From positions 62,001 to 126,000 of the forward strand of contig NZ_JRKJ01000006.1 of assembly GCF_000770795.1 (NCBI RefSeq): 64,000 nucleotides of DNA, read 5' to 3'. This document shows, piece by piece, positions 50,226-59,479 of this stretch; position 1 is the first letter of the stretch; the number at the start of each line of letters is the position of its first letter. The notes beneath the pieces are model-generated. The model was given only the letters and a program-made list of their open reading frames with translations. It was not told the DNA's origin and did not search any database. Origin of the DNA: Lysobacter dokdonensis DS-58 (lineage in GTDB: Bacteria > Pseudomonadota > Gammaproteobacteria > Xanthomonadales > Xanthomonadaceae). The translations under genes and the position numbers were made by a program.

Positions 50226-53200
50226 GTGCCGCTCGCCAAGCTCACGCGCCCGAAGTTGCACCAGGTGTTGCCGCGCGAGCGCCTGTTCGCGCGCCTGGAT
50301 GACGCCGCGCGGCCCATCGTCTGGGTCGTCGGCCCGCCCGGTGCGGGCAAGACGGCGCTGGTCGCCAGTTGGTTGCAGCAGCACAAGGTCGGCGGCGTCT
50401 GGTACCAGGTGGACGCGGGCGACCGCGACCTGTCCACGTTCTTCCACTACCTCGGTCGCGCCGCGCCGCCCGCGCGCAAGCGCGATGCACCGTTGCCCAC
50501 CTTCACGCCCGAGCATGGCGCCGATCCGGCGGCGTTCGCGCGGCTGTATTTCCGCGCGCTGTTCGAGCGGTTCAAGCCGCCGGCTGCGCTGGTGTTCGAC
50601 AACTACCACGAGCTCCCCGCGGGCGCGCCATTGCATGCGTTGCTCGATGCGATCGCGCGGGAGATCCCCGAGCGTGTCGTCATCGTCGCCACCAGTCGCG
50701 GCGAACCACCGCCGGAATGCGCGGCGCTGCGCGCGATGGACCGCGTCGCGCTGCTCGACTGGGACGAGTTGCGCCTGACGTTCGACGAAACCTGCGGCAT
50801 CGCCGCGCTGCGCCAGCACCTCGACGACACGACCCTGCGCGCGGTGCACGCCCAGTCGGATGGCTGGCCGGTCGGCCTCGTGCTGACCCTCGAACAGGTC
50901 AAGCGCGGACACGTCGATGCGAGCGCCGCGCAATCGCAGGGCCGCGAAGTGTTGTTCGGCTATTTCGCCGGCCAGATCCTCGATGCACTGTCGCCGGCGG
51001 TGCAGGTGCAGCTGATGCGCATCGCACTCCTGCCGCGGGCCACCGCCGCGCAGGCGGCGATGATCGCGGGCGACCCCGGGGCAGGGCACTTGCTCGATTC
51101 GCTGTATCGGCGGCGCCTGTTCGTCGAGCGCCGCGGCGAGGCGTATCAGTTCCACGATCTGTTCCGCGCGTTCCTTCTCGAGCGCCTGCAGCACGCGATG
51201 CCGCCCGAGGCGTTGGCCGAAGTGCGCCGCGCGGCCATCGTGCTGTTGTCGCAGGCCGAGCAGGTCGAGGCCGCCTTCGACATCGCCGCCGCCGCGCAGG
51301 ATTGGGCGACGGCGGCGCAACTGACGCTGCGGTTCGCGCCGATGTTGCTGGAGCAAGGGCGCGTCGCGACGTTGAAGGCCTGGTTCGACGTGTTGCCACC
51401 GCAGGCGCAGGACGCTTCGCCCTGGATGGCGTTGTGGCATGGCGTGGCGATGTCGCCGTTCGCCGCGTTGCAGGCGCGCGCACGGTTCGAAGCGGCGTTC
51501 GCGCGCTTCGGCGACGAAGAGCCGATGGGCCGCATCCTGTCGATCGGCGCGATCCTCGCCACGCATTACCTGGAGTTCGATCATGGGCAGGTCGACCAGT
51601 GGATCGACGAATTGCTGCCGCGCCTGGAGAACCCGCCGCCGTACCCCGCCGCGGCCGCGGAACTGCGGGTCAACGCCGCGTTGTTGTTCGCGTTGAGTTT
51701 CCAGCGCCCGCGCGCGGACCTCACCGAAGCGGTCGTCGCGCGCCTGCGCGCCTTGCTGCAACGCGACGACATTCCCGTGAACCCGCGCGTGGATGCCGCG
51801 ACGCTGATGCTCGCCCACCATCAGATCAACGGCGAGTTCGACGAAACCGAGCGCATCGCCGCGATGGCCGCGCCGTGGGTCGCCGACCCGACACTGACGC
51901 CGAGCTACCGCGCGTTGTGGCTGCTGCAACTGGCGCACTTCCGCGACAAGCAGGGCGACGATGTCGAAGCCCTGAAGCTGTACGACGAAGCGCAGGCGAT
52001 TGCGAACGAAAACGCACTGATGCTGCCGCCCCTGCGCATCTTCATCCACCTGGGCCGCGCGATCGTCGCGTTGTGCGCGGGCGATGCCGATACCGCCGAG
52101 GCCGAGCGCGTGAAGGGCGCGGCGTACTGGAATTACTCGCGCAAGCTCGATCGTGCGCTGGACGGCGCGATCCGCACCTGGGTCGCGGTGTTGCGCGGCG
52201 AGCACGCGACCGCGGTGACCATCGCGCGCGAGATGGTTGCGGGAATGGATGCCTACGGCCCGGTGTGGCTGCGTTTCGGCGGACGGTTGCTGCTGGCGAT
52301 CGCGGAGTTCGAGGCCGATCCCGACGTCGATCTGGCGCCGATCCTCGATGAATCGCGCGCCCTGCTCGAAGGGACGTGCCTGCAGCACCACGTCCATGGC
52401 ATCGAGGCGGTCGAAGCGTGGGTCGCGCTGCGTCGCCATGGCCTTGCCGCCGCGCGCCCGTTGATCGAACGCAGCGTTTCCGGCCTCAATGCGCACCACG
52501 GCCAGTTCATGCTGCGCATGCATCCGACGTTGTTGTCGGAGGTCTACGGCGCGGCGTTGCAGTTGGGCATCGCGGAAGGCGACGCGCGCCGCGCGATCCG
52601 CGAGTACGTGTTGCGCGCCCCCGACGCCGACCCGCCGCGCTGGCCGTGGCAATTCGAAGTACGCACGCTCGGCCGCTTCGAAGTGTTGCGCGAAGGCCAG
52701 CCGCTCGCGTTCTCCCGCAAGATCCCGAAGAAGACGCTCGCGTTGCTGAAGGCCATCATCGCGTTGGGCGGGCGCAGCGTGTCGGAGCAACGGCTGCTCG
52801 ATGCGCTGTGGCCCGACGAGGAAGGTGACGCCGGCGCACGCGCGCTCGATGCCACTGTCCTGCGCCTGCGCGCGTTGCTCGGCGATCCTGCGGCGATCGT
52901 GCAGAAGGGCGGGCGCGTTTCGCTCGATCCGCAACGCATGTGGGTGGACGTGTTCGCCTTCGACCGGTCGCTCGCGGCCGCGGATGAAGCGGCACACCGG
53001 CACGACGGCGTCGCCGAGGCGCTGCCGCTGAACCGTGCGCTCGAACTCTACGGTGGCGCGTTCCTCCTCGAAGACGAGGGTGAGGCGTGGCCCGTCGCCA
53101 CGCGCGAACGCCTGCGCGGCCGCTTCATCCATGCCCTTGCGCGCCAGGCCGAGCGCCTCGAAACGGCCGGCGACGACACGGCCGCCATCGCCCTGTACAT

Positions 53201-53387
53201 GCGCGGCATCGACGCCGACCCCGCCATCGAATCGTTCTACCAGGGCCTCATGCGCTGCTACGACCGCAGCGGCCGCCGCAGCGAAGCCATCGCCGCCTAC
53301 CAGCGATTGCGCCAGATTCTGTCCATCACGCTGGGCCTCCAGCCCTCGCAGAGCAGTGAGCGCCTGTACCAGCAACTGATGCGTTAG
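50226..53387 (+). CDS. STAND-type regulator with C-terminal winged helix and BTAD
   Basis: 1053 aa from a GTG at 50226 with AAGGAGG upstream. The N-terminus is MalT-like: RPKLHQVLPRERLFARLDDA then the P-loop GPPGAGKTALVASWL (about residues 36-50) and a Walker B-like LVFDNYHEL. A long TPR-type helical array fills residues about 330-790. The end is not a LuxR helix-turn-helix as in MalT; instead an OmpR-like winged helix starts near 805 (EVRTLGRFEVLREGQPL, with ALDATVLRLRALLGD) and a BTAD follows (LYGGAFLLEDEGEAWPVATRER). The design senses a ligand by NTPase-gated oligomerisation and then binds DNA. Target genes are unknown; an RND pump operon lies immediately downstream. Confidence 0.9.
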   Translation: MPLAKLTRPKLHQVLPRERLFARLDDAARPIVWVVGPPGAGKTALVASWLQQHKVGGVWYQVDAGDRDLSTFFHYLGRAAPPARKRDAPLPTFTPEHGADPAAFARLYFRALFERFKPPAALVFDNYHELPAGAPLHALLDAIAREIPERVVIVATSRGEPPPECAALRAMDRVALLDWDELRLTFDETCGIAALRQHLDDTTLRAVHAQSDGWPVGLVLTLEQVKRGHVDASAAQSQGREVLFGYFAGQILDALSPAVQVQLMRIALLPRATAAQAAMIAGDPGAGHLLDSLYRRRLFVERRGEAYQFHDLFRAFLLERLQHAMPPEALAEVRRAAIVLLSQAEQVEAAFDIAAAAQDWATAAQLTLRFAPMLLEQGRVATLKAWFDVLPPQAQDASPWMALWHGVAMSPFAALQARARFEAAFARFGDEEPMGRILSIGAILATHYLEFDHGQVDQWIDELLPRLENPPPYPAAAAELRVNAALLFALSFQRPRADLTEAVVARLRALLQRDDIPVNPRVDAATLMLAHHQINGEFDETERIAAMAAPWVADPTLTPSYRALWLLQLAHFRDKQGDDVEALKLYDEAQAIANENALMLPPLRIFIHLGRAIVALCAGDADTAEAERVKGAAYWNYSRKLDRALDGAIRTWVAVLRGEHATAVTIAREMVAGMDAYGPVWLRFGGRLLLAIAEFEADPDVDLAPILDESRALLEGTCLQHHVHGIEAVEAWVALRRHGLAAARPLIERSVSGLNAHHGQFMLRMHPTLLSEVYGAALQLGIAEGDARRAIREYVLRAPDADPPRWPWQFEVRTLGRFEVLREGQPLAFSRKIPKKTLALLKAIIALGGRSVSEQRLLDALWPDEEGDAGARALDATVLRLRALLGDPAAIVQKGGRVSLDPQRMWVDVFAFDRSLAAADEAAHRHDGVAEALPLNRALELYGGAFLLEDEGEAWPVATRERLRGRFIHALARQAERLETAGDDTAAIALYMRGIDADPAIESFYQGLMRCYDRSGRRSEAIAAYQRLRQILSITLGLQPSQSSERLYQQLMR

Positions 53388-53401
53388 TCGTTGCCGATTC
53401 C

Positions 53402-53416
53402 CGGATCCGCGATCCG
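53402..53416. repeat. Small hairpin after the regulator gene
   Basis: CGGATC (53402-53407), CGC, GATCCG (53411-53416): a 6-bp perfect stem 14 bp after the regulator stop. It could be a weak terminator or a protein binding site. Confidence 0.3.
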
Positions 53417-53474
53417 TAGGCAATAAATCAGCGCCGCCGCGGGACCCTGTCCGTGTTCTCCACGGAGTCCCGCT

Positions 53475-53672
53475 TTGACCGCTCCCATCCGCTCGTTCGT
53501 CGTCCGCATCTACCGCCGCCATGGGCGCGCGGGGATCGACGGCGTCGTCGAGGACGTGAAGACCGGCCGTTCCCGGCCGTTCCACTCCATCGCCGAGCTG
53601 TGGGACGCATTGCGCGGGGCCCGACGCTCCCTTGGGCGCAAGGACGCGCCATCTCTTCCTCCCGCCGATTGA
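53475..53672 (+). CDS. Small conserved-looking protein between regulator and RND operon
   Basis: 65 aa from a TTG at 53475, with CGGAG about 7 nt upstream. The sequence SFVVRIYRRHGRAGIDGVVED followed by TGRSRPFHSIAELWDALRG has a balanced composition unlike a GC-driven chance frame: beta-strand-like start, then a helix with IAELWDAL. From memory, similar short IYRR...GVVEDV...PF...ELWDAL proteins occur near BTAD regulators in other proteobacteria. No Cys, signal peptide or membrane helix. Possibly an accessory to the regulator. Confidence 0.6.
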   Translation: MTAPIRSFVVRIYRRHGRAGIDGVVEDVKTGRSRPFHSIAELWDALRGARRSLGRKDAPSLPPAD

Positions 53673-53691
53673 ATCCCCCACGGATCCCGCC

Positions 53692-54786
53692 ATGCGCCGT
53701 TTCGCCCGTTCGCCCGTCGTTCGTTTGCTGCCGGCTGCATTGGCCGTCGTGATGCTCGCTGCCTGCTCGCATGCCGAAGTGCCCGCGGCCGAAGATCCGC
53801 GCCCCGTGCGCACGCTGCGCGTGGGCGCCTCCGACGACGCCTCCGACGCGATGTACTCCGGTGAGATCCGCGCACGCCGGGAAGCGGCGCTCGGCTTCAT
53901 GGTCGGCGGGCGCATCCAGTCGCGGGCGATCGAAGTCGGCGACACGGTCGCGAAGGGTGCGGTGCTGTTCCGCCTCGATCCCACGGACGCCGCGCTCAAC
54001 GCCAACGCCTCGCGCAGCCAGGTTGCGTCCGCGCGCAGCCAGTACGAACAAGCGAAGAACGATTACGCGCGCTTCTCGCAGCTCTCCTCGATGCAATACG
54101 TGTCGCGCTCGGAACTCGACAAGGCGCGCATGAACCTGCAGACCGCGCAGGAAGCCCTGCGCGCCGCCGAAGCCAACAACGGCGTCGTCGCGAACCAGGC
54201 CAGCTACACGACGTTGCGCTCGACCGTCGGCGGCGTGGTCACGAGCATCGAAGCCGAATCCGGGCAGGTCGTTTCCGCCGGCCAGGTGGTCGCGCGCGTG
54301 GCCGAAGACGGCGAACGCGAACTGATCGTCAGCATTCCCGAATCGCGCATCGACGAACTGCGCACCGCTCGCGCGCTCTCCGTCGAACTGTGGGCCGATC
54401 CCGGCCATCGCTACGCAGGCAAGCTGCGCGAGCTCGCACCCGACGCCGACGCGGTCACGCGCACCTACAGCGCGAAGATCACCGTCGTCGGCGCGGACAA
54501 GGCCATCCGCCTGGGCATGACCGCGAAACTGCACGTGGCGCTGCCGACCACCGGCACGCTGCGCCGCCTCCCGCTCACCGCGCTCTACGACGCCAGCGGC
54601 AAGCCGCATGTGTGGATCGTCGACCCGAAGACCGGGTGCGTCGCGTTGCGCGCCGTGACGCTCTCGCACACGCAGGACGACGGCGTCCTCGTCAGCCACG
54701 GCCTGCGCGACGGCGAGATCGTCGTCACCGCGGGCGTCAACCTGCTGCACGCCGGACAGAAGGTCCGCACGGATGTCGCTTCGTGA
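53692..54786 (+). CDS. RND efflux periplasmic adaptor (membrane fusion) lipoprotein
   Basis: 364 aa from the ATG at 53692. The lipobox VMLAAC gives a lipid-anchored protein. Domains run lipoyl half (GFMVGGRIQSRAIEVGDTV), alpha-hairpin (NANASRSQVASARSQYEQAK to about residue 165), second lipoyl half (TTLRSTVGGVVTSIEAESGQ) and beta-barrel. The permease start overlaps its stop by 4 bp (GTGA). There is no outer-membrane TolC-type gene next to it, so a shared TolC is presumably used. Confidence 0.92.
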   Translation: MRRFARSPVVRLLPAALAVVMLAACSHAEVPAAEDPRPVRTLRVGASDDASDAMYSGEIRARREAALGFMVGGRIQSRAIEVGDTVAKGAVLFRLDPTDAALNANASRSQVASARSQYEQAKNDYARFSQLSSMQYVSRSELDKARMNLQTAQEALRAAEANNGVVANQASYTTLRSTVGGVVTSIEAESGQVVSAGQVVARVAEDGERELIVSIPESRIDELRTARALSVELWADPGHRYAGKLRELAPDADAVTRTYSAKITVVGADKAIRLGMTAKLHVALPTTGTLRRLPLTALYDASGKPHVWIVDPKTGCVALRAVTLSHTQDDGVLVSHGLRDGEIVVTAGVNLLHAGQKVRTDVAS

Positions 54787-57700
54787 AAGATTTCAATCTG
54801 TCGCGCTGGGCGCTCGCGCATCCGCAATTCGTGTTGTTCCTGATGTTGTTGTTCGGCGCCGGCGGCATCTTCGCGTGGCGCCACCTCGGGCAGATGGAAG
54901 ACCCGAACTTCACCGTCAAGGCGATGGTCGTGCAGGCGAAGTGGCCGGGCGCGGGCGCCGATGCGATGGCCCAGCAGGTCACCGACCGCATCGAGCGCAA
55001 GCTGCAGGAAGTGGCCGAAGTCGACTATCTCTCCAGCTTCTCCAAGCCCGGCTTTACCCAGATCACCGTCGCGCTGCGAGACGAACTGCCCGCATCGAAG
55101 GTCCCGGATGTCTGGTACCAGGTGCGCAAGAAACTCGCGGACATCGAGCATGAGTTCCCCGAAGGCGTGCAAGGGCCGATGTTCAACGACGAATTCGGCG
55201 ATACGTTCGGGAACCTGTATGCCTTCACCAGCGACGGCTTCTCGTACGCGGAGCTGCGCCGCTTCGTCGACCAGGCGCGCGACGAGTTCCTGCGCGTGCC
55301 CGACGTCAGCAAGGTGCAATACATCGGTGTGCAGGACGAGAAGATCTTCGTCGAGACCTCCTCGGCGAAGCTCGCGTCGATCGGGCTGAATCCGCAGATC
55401 GTGGAAGACACTCTGCGCGCGACCAATGCAATGGTGCCGGCCGGCGTGGTGCAGGCCGGCCGCCAGCGCGTGGCGCTGAAGATCACCGGCGAGTTCGATT
55501 CGGTCGAAGCGATCGAGGACATCGGCCTCGACGCCAACGGCCGCACCGTGCGCCTGGGCGACATCGCGCGCGTGTATCGCGGCTACACCGACCCGGTCGA
55601 AACGAAGATGCATTTCGACGGCAAGGACGCCATCGGCCTGGCCATCGCGATGCGCGAAGGCGGCGACGTGATCCGCATGGGCCGCGACCTCGACGCCGCG
55701 GTCGCGCGCGTGCAGGCGGCCCTGCCGGTCGGCGTGGAAATCCACGCCGTGTCCAACCAGCCGAAGGTCGTGCACGAGTCGGTGCACGAGTTCACCAAGA
55801 GCCTGGCCGAGGCGATCCTCATCGTGCTCGCGGTGAGCTTCCTGTCGCTGGGCTGGCGCACCGGCATCGTGGTGGCGCTGTCGATCCCGCTCGTGCTGGC
55901 GATGACGTTCCTGGCGATGTACTTCCTCGGCATCGACCTGCAGCGCATTTCGCTCGGCGCGCTGATCATCGCGCTCGGACTGCTCGTCGACGATGCGATC
56001 ATCGCGGTGGAAATGATGGCGTTGAAACTGGAGCAGGGCTGGGACCGCGTGCGTGCGGCGAGCTTCGCCTACACCGCCACCGCGTTCCCGATGCTCACCG
56101 GCACGCTGATCACCGCCGCGGGCTTCCTGCCGGTCGGCATGGCGAAGTCGAGCGCGGGCGAGTACACGATCTCGATCTTCCAGGTCGTGGGCATTGCGCT
56201 GATCCTGTCGTGGCTCGTGGCGGTGCTGTTCACGCCGTGGCTCGGGTACAAGTTGTTGCCCGAGCGCAAGGTCGACGGAGCGCATGCGCATGCGCACGAC
56301 ATCGACACCACGCGCGGCTTCTACGGCGTGTTCCGTCGGGTGCTCGAAGCCTGCCTGCGCCGCCGCGGCCTCGTGCTCGGGTGGACGGTGGCGATGTTCA
56401 TCGGCGCGATGGCCTTGTTCCAGACGGTGCCGCAGCAGTTCTTCCCCGCCTCCAGCCGCCCCGAATTGATGGTCGACCTGTGGTTGCCGGAAGCGGCGAG
56501 CATCGAGGCGACCAACGAAGCCGTCTCGCGTCTCGAAAAGGAATTGCGCAACGACCCCGACGTCGAAGCCGTCACCGGTTACATCGGCATGGGCAGCCCG
56601 CGCTTCTACCTGCCGCTCGACGTGCAGTTGCCGAACACCAACTTCGGCCAGGTCATGGTGATGACCAAGGGCGAGGAGGCGCGCGAGCGTGTCTACGCGC
56701 GCATCGAAGGCTTGTTCAAGGCGGGCTTCTCCAACGTGCGCGGCCGTGTGTCGCGCCTGGAGAACGGCCCGCCGGTCGGTTATCCGATCAAGCTGCGCGT
56801 ATCGGGCCCGGATCCGGAGAAGCTCACCGCGGTGGTCGCGCAGGTGCAGGCCGCGCTGCGCAGGGATCCGGCGATCCGCGACGTCAACTCCGACATGGGC
56901 GAGCGCCTGCAGACGGTGCGGCTGGTGGTCGACCAGGACAAGGCGCGCGCGCTCGGCGTGTCGTCCAAGCAGATCGCCGACACGACGCAGAACTCCCTGT
57001 CGGGCCACGCCACGACGCAGTATCGCGAGGGTGACCGCCTGATCGACGTCGTCACGCGCCTGGAGGGCGCCGAGCGCACGGACCTGGACAACATCAAGGA
57101 TGCGAAGCTCTACACCCGCGACGGAAAGTACGTGGCGCTCTCGCAAGTGGCGCGCATCGAACTGGGCAGCGAAACCAGCATCCTGTGGCGCCGCAACCGC
57201 ATTCCGACCGTCACGGTGCGCGCGGACGTCGCCGGCGCCGAAGCGCCCGACGTTTCCAAGCGCACGTGGCCGGCGGTGAAGGCCATCGCCGATGCGTTGC
57301 CGCTTGGCTATCGCATCGAAGTGGGCGGCGCGGCCGAATCCAGCGAGGACAGCGAGAAATCGATCGCCGCCGTGGTGCCGCTGGCGATCGCGCTCATCCT
57401 CGTGTTGCTGATGATGCAGTTGCAGGACATGAAGAAGACCGCGCTCGTGGTGGCGACCGCGCCGCTCGGGATGATCGGCGTGGCGTTGATCCTGGCGATC
57501 TTCCGCGTTCCGTTCGGATTCGTGGCGTTGCTCGGCACCATCGCGCTGGCGGGCATGATCATGCGCAACTCGGTGATCCTGATCGACCAGATCGACCAGG
57601 ACCTCGCGCAGGGCATCGCACCGTGGGATGCCGTGGTCGGTTCGACCTTGCGCCGCTTCCGCCCGATCGTGCTGACCGCACTGGCCGCGGTGCTGGCGAT

Positions 57701-57896
57701 GATCCCGCTGACGCGCTCGACGTTCTGGGGACCGATGGCGTGGGCGATCATGGGCGGGTTGTCGGTGGCCACGCTGCTGACGCTGATCGTGCTGCCGACG
57801 TTGTACGCGTGGGCTTACAAGGTGCGGCCTACAACCGCTCCGTCGGCTCCAGCTCACCGACCTGGTTCGGCGCGCAGTCCGGCATCCGCGCATTGA
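54783..57896 (+). CDS. RND efflux transporter permease (HAE1-like)
   Basis: 1037 aa from a GTG at 54783 overlapping the adaptor stop. Twelve membrane helices and two large periplasmic domains in the AcrB order. Proton-relay region: LGLLVDDAIIAVEMMALKLE in helix 4 contains the paired Asp. Other RND features are LGQMEDPNFTVKAMVV, FLAMYFLGIDLQRISLGALI, and IALAGMIMRNSVILIDQID. The substrate is probably an amphiphilic drug or lipid. The last 22 residues (RPTTAPSAPAHRPGS...) overlap the convergent MFS gene by 68 bp and look like a recently acquired low-complexity extension. Confidence 0.94.
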   Translation: MKDFNLSRWALAHPQFVLFLMLLFGAGGIFAWRHLGQMEDPNFTVKAMVVQAKWPGAGADAMAQQVTDRIERKLQEVAEVDYLSSFSKPGFTQITVALRDELPASKVPDVWYQVRKKLADIEHEFPEGVQGPMFNDEFGDTFGNLYAFTSDGFSYAELRRFVDQARDEFLRVPDVSKVQYIGVQDEKIFVETSSAKLASIGLNPQIVEDTLRATNAMVPAGVVQAGRQRVALKITGEFDSVEAIEDIGLDANGRTVRLGDIARVYRGYTDPVETKMHFDGKDAIGLAIAMREGGDVIRMGRDLDAAVARVQAALPVGVEIHAVSNQPKVVHESVHEFTKSLAEAILIVLAVSFLSLGWRTGIVVALSIPLVLAMTFLAMYFLGIDLQRISLGALIIALGLLVDDAIIAVEMMALKLEQGWDRVRAASFAYTATAFPMLTGTLITAAGFLPVGMAKSSAGEYTISIFQVVGIALILSWLVAVLFTPWLGYKLLPERKVDGAHAHAHDIDTTRGFYGVFRRVLEACLRRRGLVLGWTVAMFIGAMALFQTVPQQFFPASSRPELMVDLWLPEAASIEATNEAVSRLEKELRNDPDVEAVTGYIGMGSPRFYLPLDVQLPNTNFGQVMVMTKGEEARERVYARIEGLFKAGFSNVRGRVSRLENGPPVGYPIKLRVSGPDPEKLTAVVAQVQAALRRDPAIRDVNSDMGERLQTVRLVVDQDKARALGVSSKQIADTTQNSLSGHATTQYREGDRLIDVVTRLEGAERTDLDNIKDAKLYTRDGKYVALSQVARIELGSETSILWRRNRIPTVTVRADVAGAEAPDVSKRTWPAVKAIADALPLGYRIEVGGAAESSEDSEKSIAAVVPLAIALILVLLMMQLQDMKKTALVVATAPLGMIGVALILAIFRVPFGFVALLGTIALAGMIMRNSVILIDQIDQDLAQGIAPWDAVVGSTLRRFRPIVLTALAAVLAMIPLTRSTFWGPMAWAIMGGLSVATLLTLIVLPTLYAWAYKVRPTTAPSAPAHRPGSARSPASAH

Positions 57897-59088
57897 CGCT
57901 GCGCTCCCATCGCCAGATGGCCCAGCCAAGCAACGAGAACGCGGCCGCGCCGAGCGCCAGGTGCAAGGCGTGGTGGCTCAGGAGCGGCGAGAGCACGCCG
58001 GCGATCACCGCGTTCGACACCAGGCCGGTGAACGCCTGCAGCGACGATGCGCTACCGCGCTGGCGCGGATACATGTCGAGGATGGCGAGCGTGAGGATCG
58101 GGAACACCAGCGCGATGCCGAAGGAGTTGAGCATCATCGGCAAGACGGCCCACGGCACCGTGGGCGCGGCGACGATGAGGTTGTAGGCGATGTTGAGCGC
58201 GGCCGCCAGGCCGCAGCAGGCGAAGCCGATGCGCACCTGCGTCGCGCCGTCGACCTTGCCCGCGATGCGACCGGAGGTGAACGCGCCGAGCATCATGCCG
58301 CCGATCATCGGGACGAAGAACCACGCGAAGCTGCGCTCGTCGAGGTGCAGCAAGTCCAGCACGAACGCCGGCGCCGAGGCGATGTACAGGAACAGCGCGC
58401 CGAAGTTGAACGTGCCCGCCGCCGCAAGGCGCTGGAAGCGCGGGTTGAGGAAGATCGCGACGTAATCGCGCAACAGCGAAGAACCGCGCAACGGCAATCG
58501 CGCGGGCTTCGGATGCGTTTCCGGCAGGAACACGAGGGTGGCGAACCACAGCACCACCGAGAACGCGACGAGGAACCAGAAGATCACCGGCCACGCCGAC
58601 CAGCCGAGGATCCAGCCGCCGATCACGGGTGCGATCGCCGGCGCGATGCCGAAGATCATCGAGACCTGGCTCATCAGACGCTGCGCGTCGTTGCCGTGCA
58701 GCACATCGCGGATCACCGCGCGGCCGACGATCAGCCCGACGCCCGCGCTCAGGCCCTGCAACGCGCGGAACCACAGCAGCGTGGTCAGATCCATCGACAA
58801 CGCGCAGCCCGCCGACGCGCCGGCGAAAACGACCAGCCCGACGAGGATGACGCGCCGCCGCCCGATCGCATCGGACAACGGCCCATGCACCAGGCTCATG
58901 AGCGCATAGGCGATGAGGTAGACCGCGATGGTTTGCTGCATCGCGAGCTTGTCGGCCGCCAGCTGCGCGCCCATCTGCGGGAACGCGGGGAAGATCGTGT
59001 CGATCGAGAACGGGCCGAACATGGCCAGCCCGCCCAGCAGGAGCGCCAGGCGCCGCGTCGAGATCGCCTTCCCTGGCGCTGCATCCAC
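57829..59088 (-). CDS. Bcr/CflA-type MFS multidrug exporter
   Basis: 419 aa if the GTG at 59088 is used, which has AGGA about 9 nt upstream and follows the preceding gene's stop by 2 bp; the frame is open further upstream but would overlap that gene. Twelve membrane helices. Family motifs: FSIDTIFPAFPQMGAQL in helix 1, GPLSDAIGRRRVILVG in the first loop, and FGIAPAIAPVIGGWILGWSAW in helix 5. Exports amphenicols, bicyclomycin or sulfonamide-like compounds in known members; the substrate here is unknown. Its 3' end overlaps the RND gene on the other strand. Confidence 0.92.
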   Translation of the reverse strand: MDAAPGKAISTRRLALLLGGLAMFGPFSIDTIFPAFPQMGAQLAADKLAMQQTIAVYLIAYALMSLVHGPLSDAIGRRRVILVGLVVFAGASAGCALSMDLTTLLWFRALQGLSAGVGLIVGRAVIRDVLHGNDAQRLMSQVSMIFGIAPAIAPVIGGWILGWSAWPVIFWFLVAFSVVLWFATLVFLPETHPKPARLPLRGSSLLRDYVAIFLNPRFQRLAAAGTFNFGALFLYIASAPAFVLDLLHLDERSFAWFFVPMIGGMMLGAFTSGRIAGKVDGATQVRIGFACCGLAAALNIAYNLIVAAPTVPWAVLPMMLNSFGIALVFPILTLAILDMYPRQRGSASSLQAFTGLVSNAVIAGVLSPLLSHHALHLALGAAAFSLLGWAIWRWERSVNARMPDCAPNQVGELEPTERL

Positions 59089-59090
59089 GA

Positions 59091-59384
59091 TCAGCGTTCC
59101 TCTTCTTCCTCGTGCTGCTCGTCGCGAACGGCGACGTCCAGCGTGCACGACTGCGCATCGCCCGCGGCAGCGCAGGTGCACTTGCCGTCATCCAGCAGTT
59201 CGCGCGAGCGGCCCTGCGACTTGCCCTGCCTGGTCCAGTCGCGCGCCTGCTTGTTGGCGGCGTCGCACGCGGCCTTCTCGCTGGGGCCCTGGGCCGTGAA
59301 AGATTTGCGGGCGTCCTGTGCGTGCACCGCGGGGGCGAGCAGCAGGACGGCGGAAACGGCGGTGGCGAGGACGGTCAGGCGCAT
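59091..59384 (-). CDS. Small exported protein with Cys pairs and acidic tail
   Basis: 97 aa from the ATG at 59384, with AAGGGG about 9 nt upstream. MRLTVLATAVSAVLLLAPAVHAQ is a signal peptide. The mature part of about 75 residues contains four Cys (AACDAANKQA, GKCTCAAAGDAQSCTLD) that could form two disulfides, and ends DEQHEEEEER. No family is recognised. It precedes the MFS exporter by 2 bp and is probably coupled to it, but periplasmic location makes the link unclear. Confidence 0.8.
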   Translation of the reverse strand: MRLTVLATAVSAVLLLAPAVHAQDARKSFTAQGPSEKAACDAANKQARDWTRQGKSQGRSRELLDDGKCTCAAAGDAQSCTLDVAVRDEQHEEEEER

Positions 59385-59479
59385 GGAGGACACCCCTTGT
59401 GGAACACGCCGCGCATTCTACGAACGACCCGTCTGCCGCGACATGAACGTCCGTCACGGCCGTGACGGACGCGGAACGC

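Noticed and set aside
50151-54005. 1284-codon minus-strand open frame
   Set aside because: Complement of the STAND/BTAD regulator; no recognisable domain.
54585-57929. 1114-codon minus-strand open frame
   Set aside because: Antisense shadow of the RND permease; composition is His/Arg/Asp-rich and the real RND frame has all family motifs.
57829-59181. Longer MFS reading frame starting at 59181
   Set aside because: The extra 31 residues are Arg-rich and overlap the small exported protein gene; GTG 59088 has a ribosome site and fits the family length.
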